From: an uncultured Paracoccaceae bacterium
GTDB taxonomy: Bacteria > Pseudomonadota > Alphaproteobacteria > Rhodobacterales > Rhodobacteraceae
Reading direction: 5' to 3'
Assembly (NCBI GenBank): GCA_938038825.1
Contig: CALHST010000286.1
Coordinates: forward strand, 1 to 5,874
Length of the DNA: 5,874 nucleotides
Shown here: one piece after another, positions 1 through 5,874 of the stretch
Numbering within the stretch: the first letter of the stretch is position 1
How the letters are laid out: every line of letters begins with the position of its first letter
Made by a program: the position numbers and the translations under genes
The notes under the pieces: generated by a model
Told to the model about the DNA's origin: nothing
Database searches by the model: none
Seen by the model: the letters and a program-made list of their open reading frames with translations, nothing else

Positions 1-813
1 TTTTCGCTGATTGATCAGTTATCCAGCGACAATGCCGCTGGTGAGTATTATTTGACAGATGCGGTCGCATTGGCGCGCAAGCAGGGGCTGACAGCCTCTG
101 TTGTGACCTGTTCCGAAGAAGAAACCATTGGGATCAACACCCGTGCACAGCTTGCGCAAGCGGAAGGGTATTTCCAAAACCGCGCGCGGGCGCAGTTGCT
201 GGAAGACGGCGTCACACTGATGGCCCCTGACACGGTTTATCTGGCCCAAGACACCGTTATCGGGCGCGACACGCTGATTGAGCCCAACGTGGTGTTTGGC
301 CCCGGCGTAACCGTGGAAAGTGGCGCGCATATCAAGGCGTTCTCGCATCTGGAAGGTTGCCATGTCAGCCGAGGCGGAATTGTTGGCCCCTATGCCCGTT
401 TGCGTCCCGGTGCTGAGTTGGCGGAAGACGTGCGGGTCGGGAATTTCGTGGAAATCAAAAACGCGCAAATTGCTGAAGGTGCCAAGGTCAATCACCTGAC
501 CTATATCGGCGATGCCGAGGTCGGTGCACGCAGCAACATTGGCGCGGGCACCATCACGTGCAATTATGACGGTGTGTTTAAGCATCGCACAACAATTGGA
601 CAGGACGTTTTTATTGGGTCCAACACCATGCTTGTGGCGCCGGTTTCGATAGGTGATGAGGCCCTTACCGGGTCTGGATCGGTGATTACAGAAGACGTCC
701 CCGCCGGGGACATTGCAATTGGGCGCGCGCGCCAAGTGAATAAATCTGGTTTGGCTACTAAATTGATGGATATGCTCCGTCGTAAAAAAGCCAAGCAAAG
801 CAAAGGTTCTTAA
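1..813 (+). CDS. glmU: Bifunctional UDP-N-acetylglucosamine pyrophosphorylase / glucosamine-1-phosphate N-acetyltransferase (5' partial)
   Basis: The reading frame is open from base 1 and ends at TAA 811-813, giving 270 codons of the C-terminal part. GlmU is a cytoplasmic trimer that acetylates glucosamine-1-phosphate with acetyl-CoA and then couples it to UTP, giving UDP-GlcNAc. The end of the uridylyltransferase domain is visible at window codons 11-20 (NAAGEYYLTD). From about codon 70 there are left-handed beta-helix hexapeptide repeats. The acetyltransferase core follows: GPYARLRPG at 129-137, VGNFVE at 146-151, NHLTYIGDAEVG at 164-175 and NIGAGTITCNYDG at 179-191. His165 (bases 493-495) aligns with the catalytic His363 of E. 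coli GlmU, so about 198 residues lie upstream of the window. A TTG at 52 is not the start, because conserved GlmU sequence precedes it. The tail is short and basic (RRKKAKQSKGS). One base separates the stop from glmS. Confidence 0.97.
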   Translation, partial: FSLIDQLSSDNAAGEYYLTDAVALARKQGLTASVVTCSEEETIGINTRAQLAQAEGYFQNRARAQLLEDGVTLMAPDTVYLAQDTVIGRDTLIEPNVVFGPGVTVESGAHIKAFSHLEGCHVSRGGIVGPYARLRPGAELAEDVRVGNFVEIKNAQIAEGAKVNHLTYIGDAEVGARSNIGAGTITCNYDGVFKHRTTIGQDVFIGSNTMLVAPVSIGDEALTGSGSVITEDVPAGDIAIGRARQVNKSGLATKLMDMLRRKKAKQSKGS

Positions 814-814
814 T

Positions 815-2635
815 ATGTGTGGAATTGTTGGGGTACTGGGTAAGAATGAGGTTGCGCCAATTTTGGTCGAAGCCCTCAGACGTCTTGAATATCGCGGCTA
901 TGACAGTGCAGGCATTGCGACGGTCAACGGCGGTGTTCTGGATCGGCGGCGTGCCGTTGGCAAACTGGTGAACCTGTCTGACCTTTTGGTGCATGACTCC
1001 CTGCCCGGCCATTCTGGTATCGGCCACACTCGTTGGGCCACGCATGGCGGGCCATCTGTTCCCAATGCACATCCCCACAAGGCCGGGCCCGTGGCTGTGG
1101 TTCACAATGGCATTGTCGAGAATTACCGCGAATTGCGCAATGTGGTCGCCAAAGCCGGGTTGTCTTTTGAAACCGAAACCGACACCGAAACCGTGGCCTT
1201 GCTGACGCAAATGTTCATGGAGCAAGGCATGTCCGCAAAGGATGCTGCTTTTGCCACCATTGACAGACTGGAAGGTGCGTTTGCGCTCGCTTTCCTGTTT
1301 GACGGCGAAGAAGATTTGATCATCGCCGCGCGGCAAGGGTCGCCTTTGGCGATTGGCCATGGCGACGGCGAAATGTTCGTTGGTTCAGACGCCATAGCCT
1401 TGGCGCCGATGACCGATCAGATCACCTATTTGGAAGAAGGCGACCGCGCCGTCGTGACCCGTGCCGGTGTTGAGATTTTTGACCACGTCGGACGCCGCGC
1501 CAACCGCGAAATGCGCCAAATCCAAATGGATGCCGCGCGTGTGGACAAAGCGGGCCACAAGCATTTCATGTCCAAGGAAATCGCAGAGCAACCTGCCGTG
1601 ATTTCAAATGCGATCAATCACTATTTAGCAGATGATGACACAATCACTCTGCCCGGAGATGGGCTGGATTTCAGCACCATAGACCGTGTTGTGATGGTGG
1701 CCTGTGGAACGGCCTATTATGCGTGTCTGACCGCTAAATATTGGTTTGAACAAGTCGCGCGCATCCCTGTTGAAGTCGATATCGCTTCTGAATTCCGCTA
1801 CCGCGAACCCCCGATTGGCAAAGGCACTTTGGCGCTGTTTGTGTCCCAATCCGGGGAAACCGCCGACACGTTGGCGGCCCTGCGGTATTGTCAGGAAAAA
1901 GCCGACGCCATTGTGTCGGTTGTGAATGTGCCCGAAAGCTCGATCGCGCGTGAATCTGATCTTGCCCTGCCGATTTTGGCAGGAACCGAGATTGGGGTCG
2001 CCTCGACCAAAGCGTTTACCTGCCAGTTAACTGTCTTGCTGACACTGGCCTTGAAAGCCGCAACAGACCGCGGCGAAATTGATGCCGAGACACTGGCCGA
2101 GCACGTCACAGCCTTGCGCAGCGTACCCGGCGCGCTGAACATCGCGCTGTCCGCCGAAAGCAAGATTCAAGCCACCGCTCGACGGTTAAGTGAATCGCGC
2201 GATATTTTGTTCCTGGGGCGCGGATTGATGTATCCACTCGCGCTTGAAGGCGCATTAAAGCTAAAGGAAATCAGCTATATACATGCCGAAGCTTATGCAT
2301 CAGGCGAACTTAAACACGGCCCCATTGCGTTGATCGACAAGCATGTGCCCGTTGTTGTTCTGGCCCCCTATGACAGCTTGTTCGACAAGTCCGTGTCCAA
2401 CATGCAAGAGGTCATGGCGCGTAAGGGTAAGGTGTTGTTGATCTCGGATAGTGAAGGTCTGGCCGAAGCCGGAACAGACGTGTGGGATCTGATTGAAATG
2501 CCGCGCGTTGCAGAGCTTGTGACGCCAATCTTATACGCTGTGCCGGCCCAACTGCTTGCCTATCACACGGCGGTGGCCAAAGGGACAGATGTCGATCAAC
2601 CGCGCAACTTGGCGAAGTCAGTGACAGTGGAATGA
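815..2635 (+). CDS. glmS: Glutamine-fructose-6-phosphate aminotransferase (isomerizing)
   Basis: GlmS converts fructose-6-phosphate and glutamine to glucosamine-6-phosphate and glutamate, the committed step to UDP-GlcNAc, in the cytoplasm. The 606 residues are close to E. coli GlmS (609). The N-terminal glutaminase domain begins MCGIVGV, with Cys2 as nucleophile after Met removal; this fixes the start at 815. Arg73 (HTRWATHG), Asn98-Gly99 (HNGIVENY) and Asp123 (TETDTET) match known glutamine-site residues. Two SIS sugar-isomerase domains follow. The first has CGTA at 297-300, SQSGETADT at 344-352 and EIGVASTKAF at 392-401. The second has LGRG at 467-470 and the active-site stretch around KLKEISYIHAEAY (482-494), with Glu485 and His501. 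The C-terminus carries DQPRNLAKSVTVE with Lys601. A weak ribosome site (AAAGG, 802-806) lies inside the end of glmU. All key residues are present, so the enzyme should be active. Confidence 0.98.
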   Translation: MCGIVGVLGKNEVAPILVEALRRLEYRGYDSAGIATVNGGVLDRRRAVGKLVNLSDLLVHDSLPGHSGIGHTRWATHGGPSVPNAHPHKAGPVAVVHNGIVENYRELRNVVAKAGLSFETETDTETVALLTQMFMEQGMSAKDAAFATIDRLEGAFALAFLFDGEEDLIIAARQGSPLAIGHGDGEMFVGSDAIALAPMTDQITYLEEGDRAVVTRAGVEIFDHVGRRANREMRQIQMDAARVDKAGHKHFMSKEIAEQPAVISNAINHYLADDDTITLPGDGLDFSTIDRVVMVACGTAYYACLTAKYWFEQVARIPVEVDIASEFRYREPPIGKGTLALFVSQSGETADTLAALRYCQEKADAIVSVVNVPESSIARESDLALPILAGTEIGVASTKAFTCQLTVLLTLALKAATDRGEIDAETLAEHVTALRSVPGALNIALSAESKIQATARRLSESRDILFLGRGLMYPLALEGALKLKEISYIHAEAYASGELKHGPIALIDKHVPVVVLAPYDSLFDKSVSNMQEVMARKGKVLLISDSEGLAEAGTDVWDLIEMPRVAELVTPILYAVPAQLLAYHTAVAKGTDVDQPRNLAKSVTVE

Positions 2636-3315
2636 CACCCGAGGACGCGCTGGCCGCGATTTCCGCCCATTCTGATCCAGACCGTGCAGGACAGGCCAAA
2701 GCCTATCACAAGATCGACCGAACTTACTTGGGGGTCGCAAACCCTATCCTGAATGACTTGACCCGCGATTGGCGGAAAGACTTGGATGCCGAAGGGCGTG
2801 TCGCGGTTGCGGACGGGTTATGGCAAACAGATATTTATGAGGCGCGGTTGGCGGCCTCGAAATTGTTAACCACAGCGCGCATTCGCCCGGATGACACAGC
2901 CGCGTGGTCGTTGATAACAACTTGGGTGCCGGACTTCGACAGTTGGGCCATCGCGGATCACGCCTGCATGGCAGGGCAGAAACGCCTGCAAGAAGATCCC
3001 GCGCGGATAGACCAAATCGAAGAATGGACCACGTCCGAACATATGTGGACGCGACGCGCGGCTTTGGTGATCACCTTGCCGTGGACCAAACAGAATCACC
3101 CCAAGCCATCGGATTTGGAAATTCGGGATCGTGTTTTGGGCTGGGCCGCAACTTATGTGCCCGATCACACGTGGTTCATACAAAAAGCCATTGCTTGGTG
3201 GGTTCGGGAATTGTCCAAACACGATCGCCCGCGCGCAGAAGCCTTTTTGGAAAACCACAGCGCCGGGATGAAACCCTTTGCGGCGAAAGAAGCGGCCAAA
3301 TACCTGACCGCCTAA
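2632..3315 (+). CDS. DNA alkylation repair enzyme, AlkD-like HEAT-repeat glycosylase
   Basis: The 227-residue protein resembles the AlkD family of DNA glycosylases, made of helical HEAT-like repeats, which remove N3- and N7-alkylated purines without base flipping. Family-type motifs appear in the right order: YLGVANPIL at 32-40, FDSWAIADHAC at 102-112, MWTRRAALV at 138-146 and FIQKAIAWWVREL at 182-194. Trp105, Asp109, Arg141 or Arg142, and Trp189 appear to match the catalytic cleft residues of Bacillus cereus AlkD (Trp109, Asp113, Arg148, Trp187). This alignment was made by eye from memory. No signal peptide or membrane segment is seen, so it should be cytoplasmic. The ATG overlaps the glmS stop in an ATGA junction, and no good ribosome site precedes it, which suggests translational coupling to glmS. 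The stop lies three bases from that of the convergent lipoprotein gene. The family call is fairly secure; the exact substrate is not. Confidence 0.88.
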   Translation: MTPEDALAAISAHSDPDRAGQAKAYHKIDRTYLGVANPILNDLTRDWRKDLDAEGRVAVADGLWQTDIYEARLAASKLLTTARIRPDDTAAWSLITTWVPDFDSWAIADHACMAGQKRLQEDPARIDQIEEWTTSEHMWTRRAALVITLPWTKQNHPKPSDLEIRDRVLGWAATYVPDHTWFIQKAIAWWVRELSKHDRPRAEAFLENHSAGMKPFAAKEAAKYLTA

Positions 3316-3323
3316 GCGTCAGG
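3303..3323. terminator. Hairpin over two convergent stop codons, candidate bidirectional terminator
   Basis: CCTGA (3303-3307) and CGC (3309-3311) pair with GCG (3316-3318) and TCAGG (3319-3323). This gives an 8-bp GC-rich stem with one bulged C at 3308 and a CTAA loop. The loop holds the TAA of the AlkD-like gene (3313-3315), and the right arm holds the TGA of the lipoprotein gene (3319-3321 on the - strand). Read on the - strand, the stem is followed by UAUUUGG, a short and imperfect U-rich tail. On the + strand no U tract follows. It could therefore end lipoprotein transcription better than the glmS operon. The structure is directly visible; terminator function is inferred. Confidence 0.45.
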
Positions 3324-3831
3324 AATCAGCATACACTGTGACTTCGGACAAAGCCGTCAACGGGGCCTCAAGCAAACGCAGTGCTGGCAGCGACATACGA
3401 CTTCCTGCGGTGGGTGGTCCGTCGATTGGGATCAAGGTCACCTGTACGGATTTTCCTGTTGCCGCCAAAACAACACGCCCTTCTGTCTGCGCGCTAACCA
3501 ACGGTGTTTTCAGCCAAAAACCCGGTTCCGTGGGGGAGCCGAGCGAGGCGACTGTCACACCCAACTCTCGCTCGCCAGTGCTGGTTGGCACGTCCAAAGC
3601 CGCAGCGCGCTCTTCGGACGTGGTGGTGTCGAATGCGTCTTGCGTACGTGCTCCAGACGGTGGGCGGGCTGCCAAAGAAGACGGGCTTATCCCATCCGGG
3701 CGCGCCTTAGGGCGCAAAGTAATGTCTGAAGAAATGCCGTTTGCACGCCCCTCGCCCACAGCCGTTTGAACTTGCTGCCCGCATCCCGCAACAGACGCGG
3801 CACATAGTGTAAGAATGACAATCCGTTTCAT
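3319..3831 (-). CDS. Predicted lipoprotein of unknown function
   Basis: The 170-residue product starts with a classic lipoprotein signal: a basic start (MKR), a hydrophobic stretch (residues 4-15) and a lipobox VAGC with Cys17 as the lipidation site. Gly at the +2 position, rather than Asp, fits transport to the outer membrane by the E. coli Lol rule. Residues 18-85 are low in structure, with an LRPKARPD segment (39-46) and FDTTTSEERAAAL (67-79), and look like a flexible linker. Residues 86-168 look like a compact folded domain, with GFWLKTPLV (104-112), ATGKSV (124-129) and IPIDGP (134-139). I do not recognise a characterised family. I have an unverified memory that similar short proteins in Rhodobacteraceae are labelled 'D-galactarate dehydratase'; nothing here supports such an enzyme. 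The ORF on the opposite strand lacks such signals, so the - strand is the coding one. It is a single-gene unit, with no clear ribosome site before ATG 3831. Confidence 0.82.
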   Translation of the reverse strand: MKRIVILTLCAASVAGCGQQVQTAVGEGRANGISSDITLRPKARPDGISPSSLAARPPSGARTQDAFDTTTSEERAAALDVPTSTGERELGVTVASLGSPTEPGFWLKTPLVSAQTEGRVVLAATGKSVQVTLIPIDGPPTAGSRMSLPALRLLEAPLTALSEVTVYADS

Positions 3832-3838
3832 ATCACTA

Positions 3839-3867
3839 TCTAAACCACAGCCTGCTTCCGGTCACAA
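3839..3867 (-). promoter_or_regulatory. Weak sigma-70-like promoter candidate for the lipoprotein gene
   Basis: On the - strand, TTGTGA (3867-3862) and TTTAGA (3844-3839) are separated by 17 bases, the usual spacing for -35 and -10 boxes. The -35 matches the TTGACA consensus at four of six positions and the -10 matches TATAAT at three of six. The -10 lies only seven bases from the ATG, so transcription from it would give a leaderless or near-leaderless message. Such weak matches arise often by chance. Confidence 0.18.
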
Positions 3868-3899
3868 TCTTGCAAATCCGCTTGCCGGGCCGGGCAGGC
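3850..3899. repeat. Interrupted inverted repeat in the divergent lipoprotein/moaA gap
   Basis: GCCTGCTTCCGG (3850-3861) is complementary to CCGGGCAGGC (3890-3899) over ten base pairs, interrupted only by an unpaired TT (3856-3857). The arms are 28 bases apart within the 86-base gap (3832-3917) between the two divergent genes. It could be a long-armed hairpin in either transcript, or two half-sites for a regulator. The right arm is in a GC-rich stretch where chance pairing is more likely. No function is known. Confidence 0.4.
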
Positions 3900-3917
3900 A
3901 TCATTACCTGTTAACGT

Positions 3918-4925
3918 ATGAATGCTCCATTAATAGATCCGTTCCAGCGCGCTATCACCTACCTTCGGGTGTCCGTGACTGACCGTTGCGACTTTCGCTG
4001 CGTGTATTGCATGTCTGAAAACATGACCTTTCTGCCAAAGAAAGAGTTGCTGACGTTAGAGGAATTGGACCGAATGTGTTCCACATTTGTGGGACTTGGC
4101 GTCAAAAAACTGCGGATTACAGGCGGTGAACCTTTGGTACGCCGCGAGATCCTCAGCTTTTTCCGCAGTATGGGACGCCATCTGGAAACCGGCGATTTGG
4201 AAGAGCTGACATTGACGACGAACGGGTCGCAACTGGAAAAATACGCACAAGATCTGGCGGATGCCGGTGTGCGGCGCATCAACGTATCGTTGGATACGCT
4301 GGATGAGCAGAAATTTGCAGACATCACCCGTTGGGGCCGCCTGCCTCAAGTGTTGCGCGGTATTGATGCGGCGCAAAAGGCAGGCTTGCGGGTCAAGATC
4401 AACGCCGTGGCCCTAAAGGGCTTTAACGAAGTCGAATTGCCCACAATCACCCAATGGTGTGCGCAGCGGGACATGGATCTGACATGGATCGAAGTGATGC
4501 CCATGGGCGATATCGGCAATGAAAACCGGTTGGGTCAATATTGGTCCCTGAAAGATGTGCGCGCGGCCTACACGCAATCCTATACCGTGACGGATCTGGA
4601 TGAGCGAACAGGAGGCCCGGCCCGGTATGTACGGCTGGAAGAAACCGGTCAAAAGATTGGGTTTATCACACCTTTGTCCCATAATTTCTGCGAAAGCTGT
4701 AATCGCGTGCGCATCACTTGTACTGGCGAAATTTACATGTGCCTTGGACAAGAAGACATGGCAGACCTGCGCCCTCCGTTGCGCAATTTTCCAGACACGA
4801 ACGCCCCGCTGGAAGAGGCCATTCGCGCAGCGATTGCACTGAAACCCAAGGGGCATGATTTTGATTATTCGCGCCAATCGCTGGATGGCCAGATGTCGCG
4901 CCATATGAGCCACACGGGCGGCTAA
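3918..4925 (+). CDS. moaA: GTP 3',8-cyclase, molybdenum cofactor biosynthesis protein A
   Basis: MoaA is a cytoplasmic radical SAM enzyme that converts GTP to 3',8-cyclo-7,8-dihydro-GTP, which MoaC turns into cyclic pyranopterin monophosphate, the first intermediate of the molybdenum cofactor. The 335 residues are of usual family length. The N-terminal CxxxCxxC motif (Cys24, Cys28, Cys31) binds the SAM-cleaving 4Fe-4S cluster, GGEP (69-72) is the SAM-binding motif, and TTNG lies at 100-103. The second cluster is held by Cys258, Cys261 and Cys275, with Arg263 and Arg265 in CNRVR fitting the GTP site. The C-terminal Gly-Gly (334-335), important for activity in the family, is present. ATG 3918 puts the usual short N-terminal segment before LRVSVTDRC; no strong ribosome site precedes it. 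It diverges from the lipoprotein gene and is followed after 13 bases by waaA. No other Moco gene is in the window. Confidence 0.97.
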   Translation: MNAPLIDPFQRAITYLRVSVTDRCDFRCVYCMSENMTFLPKKELLTLEELDRMCSTFVGLGVKKLRITGGEPLVRREILSFFRSMGRHLETGDLEELTLTTNGSQLEKYAQDLADAGVRRINVSLDTLDEQKFADITRWGRLPQVLRGIDAAQKAGLRVKINAVALKGFNEVELPTITQWCAQRDMDLTWIEVMPMGDIGNENRLGQYWSLKDVRAAYTQSYTVTDLDERTGGPARYVRLEETGQKIGFITPLSHNFCESCNRVRITCTGEIYMCLGQEDMADLRPPLRNFPDTNAPLEEAIRAAIALKPKGHDFDYSRQSLDGQMSRHMSHTGG

Positions 4926-4938
4926 CGGGTTCGGCAGT

Positions 4939-5874
4939 ATGCGCCCTCGTCCAACTCTGCTCTACCGTGCTTATGTCGCGGCAGCGTCTATTGCTTTGCC
5001 GTTTGTTAAGACGTCCGTGCTGCGCAAAGTCACGCAACATGGCGTCTCACAAGACCGCGCGCGCGAAAAGCTGGGTTATGCAACGCAAGCCCGCCCAGAC
5101 GGCATGGTGATCTGGTTTCACGCGGCCTCTGTTGGCGAAACGATGTCTGTCATCTCGCTGATTAACCGCATCGGAGAGCGTTTGCCAAATGCGGAGTTTC
5201 TGATCACCAGCGGCACGGCAACCTCTGCAGAAACGCTTGCCAAGCGCATGCCCGCGCGCACACGGCATCAGTTTGCCCCGTTGGATGCGCCCGGCCCCGT
5301 GGGTCGCTTTTTGGACCACTGGCGCCCAGATGCGGCGATCTTAGTCGAATCCGAGCTTTGGCCCCATATGCTGATGCGCAGCCAGTCTGTGGGAATCCCA
5401 TTGGCGCTTGTGAATGCCCGTTTGTCCAAGGGATCCGTGCGTCAATGGCAAAGGTTCAGCAAGACAGCGGCGATGTTGTTTGGAACCTTCCGACTTATTT
5501 TGGCACAAAGTGACGCAATGGTCCGCAGCTTGGTCGATTTGGGTGCCCCGCAAGATCATGTGCGCAAAGGTGCCAACCTTAAGGCGCTCGCGACTCCCTT
5601 GCCTCAAGACGAAGCCACAGTTGCGCAGATGCACACTGCCCTAAAGGGGCGTCCAGTTTGGGTCGCAGCCTCCACCCATGAGGGCGAAGAAGACATTGTG
5701 CTGGATGCTCATGCACAGCTTCTGAAAGCCTTCCCTGATCTGTGCTTGATCCTTGTCCCCCGTCACCCGGAACGCAGTTCGGATGTGGTCTCTCTCATCA
5801 AAGGTCACGGATGGGCCGCCCCGCGCCGCGCGCAATCTGCGCTTCCTGATGGGCCTGTGTTCCTTGCCGATACT
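4939..5874 (+). CDS. waaA: 3-deoxy-D-manno-octulosonic acid (Kdo) transferase (3' partial)
   Basis: This frame runs 312 codons from ATG 4939 and is still open at the last base. WaaA (KdtA) transfers Kdo from CMP-Kdo to the lipid A precursor at the inner face of the inner membrane. Visible features, in order, are an N-terminal hydrophobic segment (residues 7-23, likely membrane anchor), WFHAASVGE (59-67, Glu67 being the expected catalytic base), TSGTATSA (90-97), PLDAPGPVGRFLDHWRPD (114-131), ESELWP (137-142), NARLSKGS (159-166), NLKAL (213-217), AASTHEGEE (243-251) and LVPRHPER (272-279). It is cut at VFLADT, before the C-terminal nucleotide-sugar region, so roughly 110 residues are missing by comparison with the family. 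ATG 4939 is the only usual start after the in-frame stop at 4906-4908 and before the conserved region begins; no clear ribosome site precedes it. It lies 13 bases after moaA, so the two are probably co-transcribed. Confidence 0.95.
   Translation, partial: MRPRPTLLYRAYVAAASIALPFVKTSVLRKVTQHGVSQDRAREKLGYATQARPDGMVIWFHAASVGETMSVISLINRIGERLPNAEFLITSGTATSAETLAKRMPARTRHQFAPLDAPGPVGRFLDHWRPDAAILVESELWPHMLMRSQSVGIPLALVNARLSKGSVRQWQRFSKTAAMLFGTFRLILAQSDAMVRSLVDLGAPQDHVRKGANLKALATPLPQDEATVAQMHTALKGRPVWVAASTHEGEEDIVLDAHAQLLKAFPDLCLILVPRHPERSSDVVSLIKGHGWAAPRRAQSALPDGPVFLADT

Noticed and set aside
19..798. Long open frame (259 codons) on the - strand opposite glmU
   Set aside because: It is fully antisense to well-conserved GlmU sequence, shows no recognisable domain and has Cys/His/Arg-rich composition typical of a shadow frame.
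814..814. glmS ribozyme or leader control
   Set aside because: Only one base separates glmU and glmS, and the glmS ribozyme is a feature of Gram-positive bacteria; there is no room for it.
1169..1192. Four tandem GAAACC-type hexamers (one with GACACC)
   Set aside because: They encode ETETDTET, the conserved GlmS glutamine-site segment around Asp123, so protein constraint and codon choice explain the repeat.
758..1360. 200-codon open frame on the - strand opposite the start of glmS
   Set aside because: It lies across the glmU/glmS junction and the conserved glutaminase domain; no domain or ribosome site supports it.
2904..3341. 145-codon + strand frame inside the AlkD-like gene
   Set aside because: It overlaps the AlkD-like frame, which carries all the family motifs, and its own translation is Arg/His-rich with no motif.
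3338..3769. 143-codon + strand frame opposite the lipoprotein
   Set aside because: The - strand frame has a signal peptide and lipobox and exactly fills the space between neighbours; the + strand frame has neither signal nor domain.
3832..3917. Molybdenum cofactor riboswitch before moaA
   Set aside because: The gap of 86 bases is shorter than the known Moco RNA element and I see no matching multi-stem structure.
4413..4913. 166-codon - strand frame opposite moaA
   Set aside because: It is antisense to the second cluster domain of MoaA and has no domain of its own.

Overview
The window looks like ordinary chromosomal housekeeping DNA from an alphaproteobacterium, most likely a Rhodobacteraceae (Roseobacter-group) member. 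I base this on the style of the protein sequences (MoaA, WaaA and a short lipoprotein with an Arg-Pro-rich linker) and on a moderate GC content, judged by eye. No database search was possible. I see no tRNA, rRNA, CRISPR array, insertion sequence, phage gene or attachment site, and the coding density is very high.

Left part (1-3315, + strand) is a tight three-gene unit: glmU (5' end outside the window), glmS, and a DNA alkylation repair gene of the AlkD type. glmU and glmS are separated by one base. glmS and the AlkD-like gene overlap by four bases (ATGA). GlmS makes glucosamine-6-phosphate and GlmU carries out the last two steps to UDP-N-acetylglucosamine, the precursor of peptidoglycan and lipid A. 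The AlkD-like gene has no evident metabolic link to them and is probably just co-transcribed.

Middle part (3319-3831, - strand) is one gene for a small predicted lipoprotein of unknown function. It converges on the AlkD-like gene, with only three bases between the two stop codons. A short hairpin covers both stops and may act as a transcription terminator. An 86-base divergent gap (3832-3917) follows, containing an interrupted inverted repeat and, at best, weak promoter candidates.

Right part (3918-5874, + strand) holds moaA (first step of molybdenum cofactor synthesis) and, 13 bases later, waaA/kdtA (Kdo transferase of lipopolysaccharide core synthesis). waaA is open to the right edge and lacks its C-terminal part.

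The theme is cell-envelope precursor supply (glmU, glmS, waaA) mixed with a cofactor gene, a repair gene and an orphan lipoprotein. I found no convincing new biological system. The most useful leads are the stop-codon hairpin, the uncharacterised lipoprotein, and the gene pairings glmS/alkD-like and moaA/waaA.
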